40,854 nt of DNA, taken from a virus. How positions within the stretch are numbered: the first letter of the stretch is position 1; each line of letters opens with the position of its first letter. The stretch is taken from the IMG/VR virus record IMGVR_UViG_3300050034_000084, positions 1 through 40,854 of that record; one strand, written 5' to 3'. This document shows, one piece after another, positions 39,544-40,854 of the stretch. Under the pieces are notes generated by a model that saw only the letters and a list, made by a program, of their open reading frames with translations, made no database searches and was not told the origin of the DNA. Position numbers and translations under genes: made by a program.

Positions 39544-39557
39544 TCATTCCCTCAAAG

Positions 39558-39640
39558 GTCCACCCCGGCTCATCACCGGGGCTGCTCTGGACTGCTCCGC
39601 GCTCCTTTCGGGGTGCGGAATACTGCGGTGGTTGCCGCAG
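39558..39640 (-). promoter_or_regulatory. leader with tandem GC-rich hairpins before the terminase operon
   Basis: Within about 85 nt lie a compound hairpin (39558-39562/39588-39592 plus 39563-39568/39576-39581, with a 7-nt loop and a 6-nt bulge), a 4-bp stem (39597-39600/39615-39618) and a 6-bp stem (39623-39628/39635-39640, 6-nt loop). There is no T-run after them. They lie between the terminator at 39659 and the first gene of the terminase operon. They may be an RNA element acting on transcription (as put sites do in HK022), a leader that controls translation, or part of a packaging site. Confidence 0.4.
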
Positions 39641-39658
39641 AGATTACGCGCTCACTCT

Positions 39659-39689
39659 AAAAATAGGCCGGCCCTTTGCCAGACCGGCC
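39659..39689 (-). terminator. intrinsic terminator after the lysis-type cassette
   Basis: On the minus strand the stem GGCCGG (39684-39689) pairs with CCGGCC (39666-39671) through a 12-nt loop, and TATTTTTA follows (39658-39665). This is a classic rho-independent terminator. It lies 20 nt after the stop of the 51-residue membrane protein and separates the genes of 39709-40854 from the terminase operon. Confidence 0.75.
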
Positions 39690-39708
39690 CCGTTATAAAG
39701 TGACGCAG

Positions 39709-39864
39709 TTAAAGCTTGTCCTTCGCGGCCTGCTCGGCTGCTTTGATTTTGCTCTCGACGTAGGCCTTGAACTCGGCGTAGTCGCCGCGCACGACAGGAG
39801 CCAGCCACACGCCCAGGTTGAATGCCAAGAAAATTGCGATTGAAATCACCAGAAAATGCACCAT
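39709..39864 (-). CDS. small membrane protein
   Basis: A 51-residue protein. Residues 2-25 form one membrane helix (VHFLVISIAIFLAFNLGVWL); the rest is a charged helix (YAEFKAYVESKIKAAEQAAK). The ATG at 39864 has no strong SD, but the hydrophobic design and the terminator just after it support a real gene. Pinholin-like or lysis-accessory roles are possible. Confidence 0.5.
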   Translation of the reverse strand: MVHFLVISIAIFLAFNLGVWLAPVVRGDYAEFKAYVESKIKAAEQAAKDKL

Positions 39865-39885
39865 TTTGAATCCTCACAATCTGCG

Positions 39886-40224
39886 TTAGAGTTTACCATC
39901 TGCTCCCGCTGAGGGCGGTTGAACCTGATCCTGAGCATTTGGAGCTCGGTTGTTTGCCACGTCCGTTCCGCCTTTGATGAGCCCAAGCGTTCCGATCAGC
40001 ATGGTCGCGAACGTGCCAAGGGAGCCAATAAACGTCACCATGTCCGTCATGCTTATGACGCCGTGCGTCTTGTAGGTAATCAGGCAGTAGCAGAACAGGA
40101 GCGCGCTGACCCATCCCAACACGTGGCAGATGATCAGGCATTGCATCACGCGCGTATTGCTCACGCTGCCATCTTTGTCGCTCAGTTGCGACCGGAGAAA
40201 CCCTGCTGCCCAGTTGCCACTCAC
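39886..40224 (-). CDS. two-helix membrane protein, holin candidate
   Basis: A 112-residue protein read from GTG 40224, whose GTGA overlaps the upstream stop. Two membrane segments: about 25-50 (CLIICHVLGWVSALLFCYCL) and about 58-80 (VTFIGSLGTFATMLIGTLGL). The start is polar and the tail is polar and Gln/Pro-rich. Size and topology fit a class II holin. An endolysin gene is not in the window and could lie beyond the right edge. Confidence 0.55.
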   Translation of the reverse strand: MSGNWAAGFLRSQLSDKDGSVSNTRVMQCLIICHVLGWVSALLFCYCLITYKTHGVISMTDMVTFIGSLGTFATMLIGTLGLIKGGTDVANNRAPNAQDQVQPPSAGADGKL

Positions 40225-40409
40225 GGATGGACCGCTTTCCAGATCAGAATCGCACCCCATGCGCCATCGGCGAGGATATAGAACGCGCACATCGCCCAAA
40301 AAAGCAGTCCGAGGATCAAATCACCATCGTTCGTGTCGTCTTTGATGCGATAGAAAAACCAGCCTGCGGTGATGATCTCGACCGCTAATGCAAGCAGAAA
40401 CAGCTTCAT
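40221..40409 (-). CDS. small two-helix membrane protein
   Basis: A 62-residue protein. Membrane segments are residues 2-20 (KLFLLALAVEIITAGWFFY) and 32-57 (LILGLLFWAMCAFYILADGA). A short charged loop (RIKDDTNDGD) joins them. Overlaps of 4 nt on both sides show tight coupling with the holin candidate. It may be an antiholin or second holin. Confidence 0.5.
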   Translation of the reverse strand: MKLFLLALAVEIITAGWFFYRIKDDTNDGDLILGLLFWAMCAFYILADGAWGAILIWKAVHP

Positions 40410-40854
40410 TTTGTTAACCTTCCGGCGGCGTATGCCGCACCTGCTGTGACCGTGATCACAATTGCATCATGCTTGAATCGCTGCCAGAACGTGCCGCCCT
40501 TGGCAGTGGCCTCCCAACTGTCGCGCTCTTTGGTCACTGCGGCGAGCTGGCTGGCTATGCCCTGCTGGATCACCGCGGCGCTGGCAGCGTTGAGCGAGCA
40601 GGCGGTGAGCTTAGCGCTGTTCTCGTCGCAGTCGAGCTTGTAGGCCTGGAACGCGGGAATGTCGGCCTGCGGAATCATGATTTGCTGCGAAGCCGGCGTG
40701 ATGGCTGTGGCGGGCACCTGCTGGACTTGGACCTGGGCGGGAAGATTGGGCAGCGTGTTGGCGACCGCCGCGGCTTGCTGGGGGGTTACCACGATGGTGC
40801 GCTGCGCGGCGATAGCGGCGAGTTGCGCTTTTTGGTCGCTATCGGTCTTCGCTT
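40406..40854 (-). CDS. hypothetical protein, 5' end beyond window
   Basis: The frame stays open to the right edge, so the true start is probably outside. At least 149 residues are visible: Gln/Ala-rich start, a Pro/Gln-rich middle, LDCDENSAKLTACSLNAASA with two Cys, a helix with VTKERDSWEATAKGG, and a hydrophobic C-terminal stretch (HDAIVITVTAGAAYAAGRL). A start at GTG 40792 would give 128 residues. It could be a spanin-like protein, given the membrane-protein neighbours. The call is weak. Confidence 0.4.
   Translation of the reverse strand, partial: AKTDSDQKAQLAAIAAQRTIVVTPQQAAAVANTLPNLPAQVQVQQVPATAITPASQQIMIPQADIPAFQAYKLDCDENSAKLTACSLNAASAAVIQQGIASQLAAVTKERDSWEATAKGGTFWQRFKHDAIVITVTAGAAYAAGRLTK

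Noticed and set aside
1-40854. Genome-wide TAG reassignment
   Set aside because: TAG ends many ordinary genes, and reading through the one at 3798-3800 would run far into the next gene in a poor frame.
1-40854. tRNA genes, CRISPR arrays, insertion sequences, diversity-generating retroelement
   Set aside because: No cloverleaf-like T-arm motif, no regularly spaced repeats, no transposase and no reverse transcriptase were seen on reading.

Overview
The window is a GC-rich bacteriophage or prophage genome segment, almost completely coding and split into two convergent blocks. The virion genes run in a podovirus-like order: small terminase, large terminase, an 818-residue portal, scaffold, major capsid protein, adaptor/nozzle proteins, internal virion proteins, then fibre/spike proteins. 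There is no long tape-measure gene and no tail sheath or tube gene. No integrase, CI-like repressor, tRNA, CRISPR array or insertion sequence was recognised. The host cannot be fixed from the sequence. The GC content and the style of the exported beta-rich proteins fit an Acidobacteriota or similar Gram-negative host, which is only an inference.

Plus strand, 1-11062 (early block). Two tiny genes lead to a ribbon-helix-helix regulator with a leaderless promoter. Next comes a 187-nt candidate structured RNA and a run of small ORFs. An HNH-AP2 endonuclease follows, with its start codon inside a 12-bp inverted repeat. A recombination module comes next: ERF annealing protein, coiled-coil protein, YqaJ-type exonuclease, SSB-like protein, cold-shock-like OB protein and RusA resolvase. 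The block ends with a DUF2303-like protein, a PD-(D/E)xK nuclease, an O-like replication protein and a loader-like protein that overlaps it by 170 nt. Most neighbours overlap by ATGA, which indicates translational coupling. A hairpin near 11065-11097 separates the two blocks.

Minus strand, 40854-11177 (late block), read right to left. Small membrane proteins (a probable lysis cassette) end at an intrinsic terminator near 39659-39689. A leader with tandem hairpins precedes the terminase operon. Portal, scaffold, a cold-shock protein and the capsid gene follow, the capsid gene behind its own terminator-like hairpin and extended -10 promoter. After that come a DNA adenine methyltransferase interrupted by TAG, adaptor and nozzle proteins, a GNAT-like protein, internal virion proteins and three large fibre-like proteins.

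Most unusual points: (1) four proteins in the late block carry Sec signal peptides ending A-x-A/Q, which is unexpected for proteins of a cytoplasmically assembled virion; (2) two structured RNA elements, one a possible conformational switch, the other a start-codon-masking leader with a promoter inside its left arm; (3) in-frame TAG codons interrupt two otherwise intact genes and a probable frameshift splits a third; (4) the terminase nuclease motif has Asn where Asp is expected.
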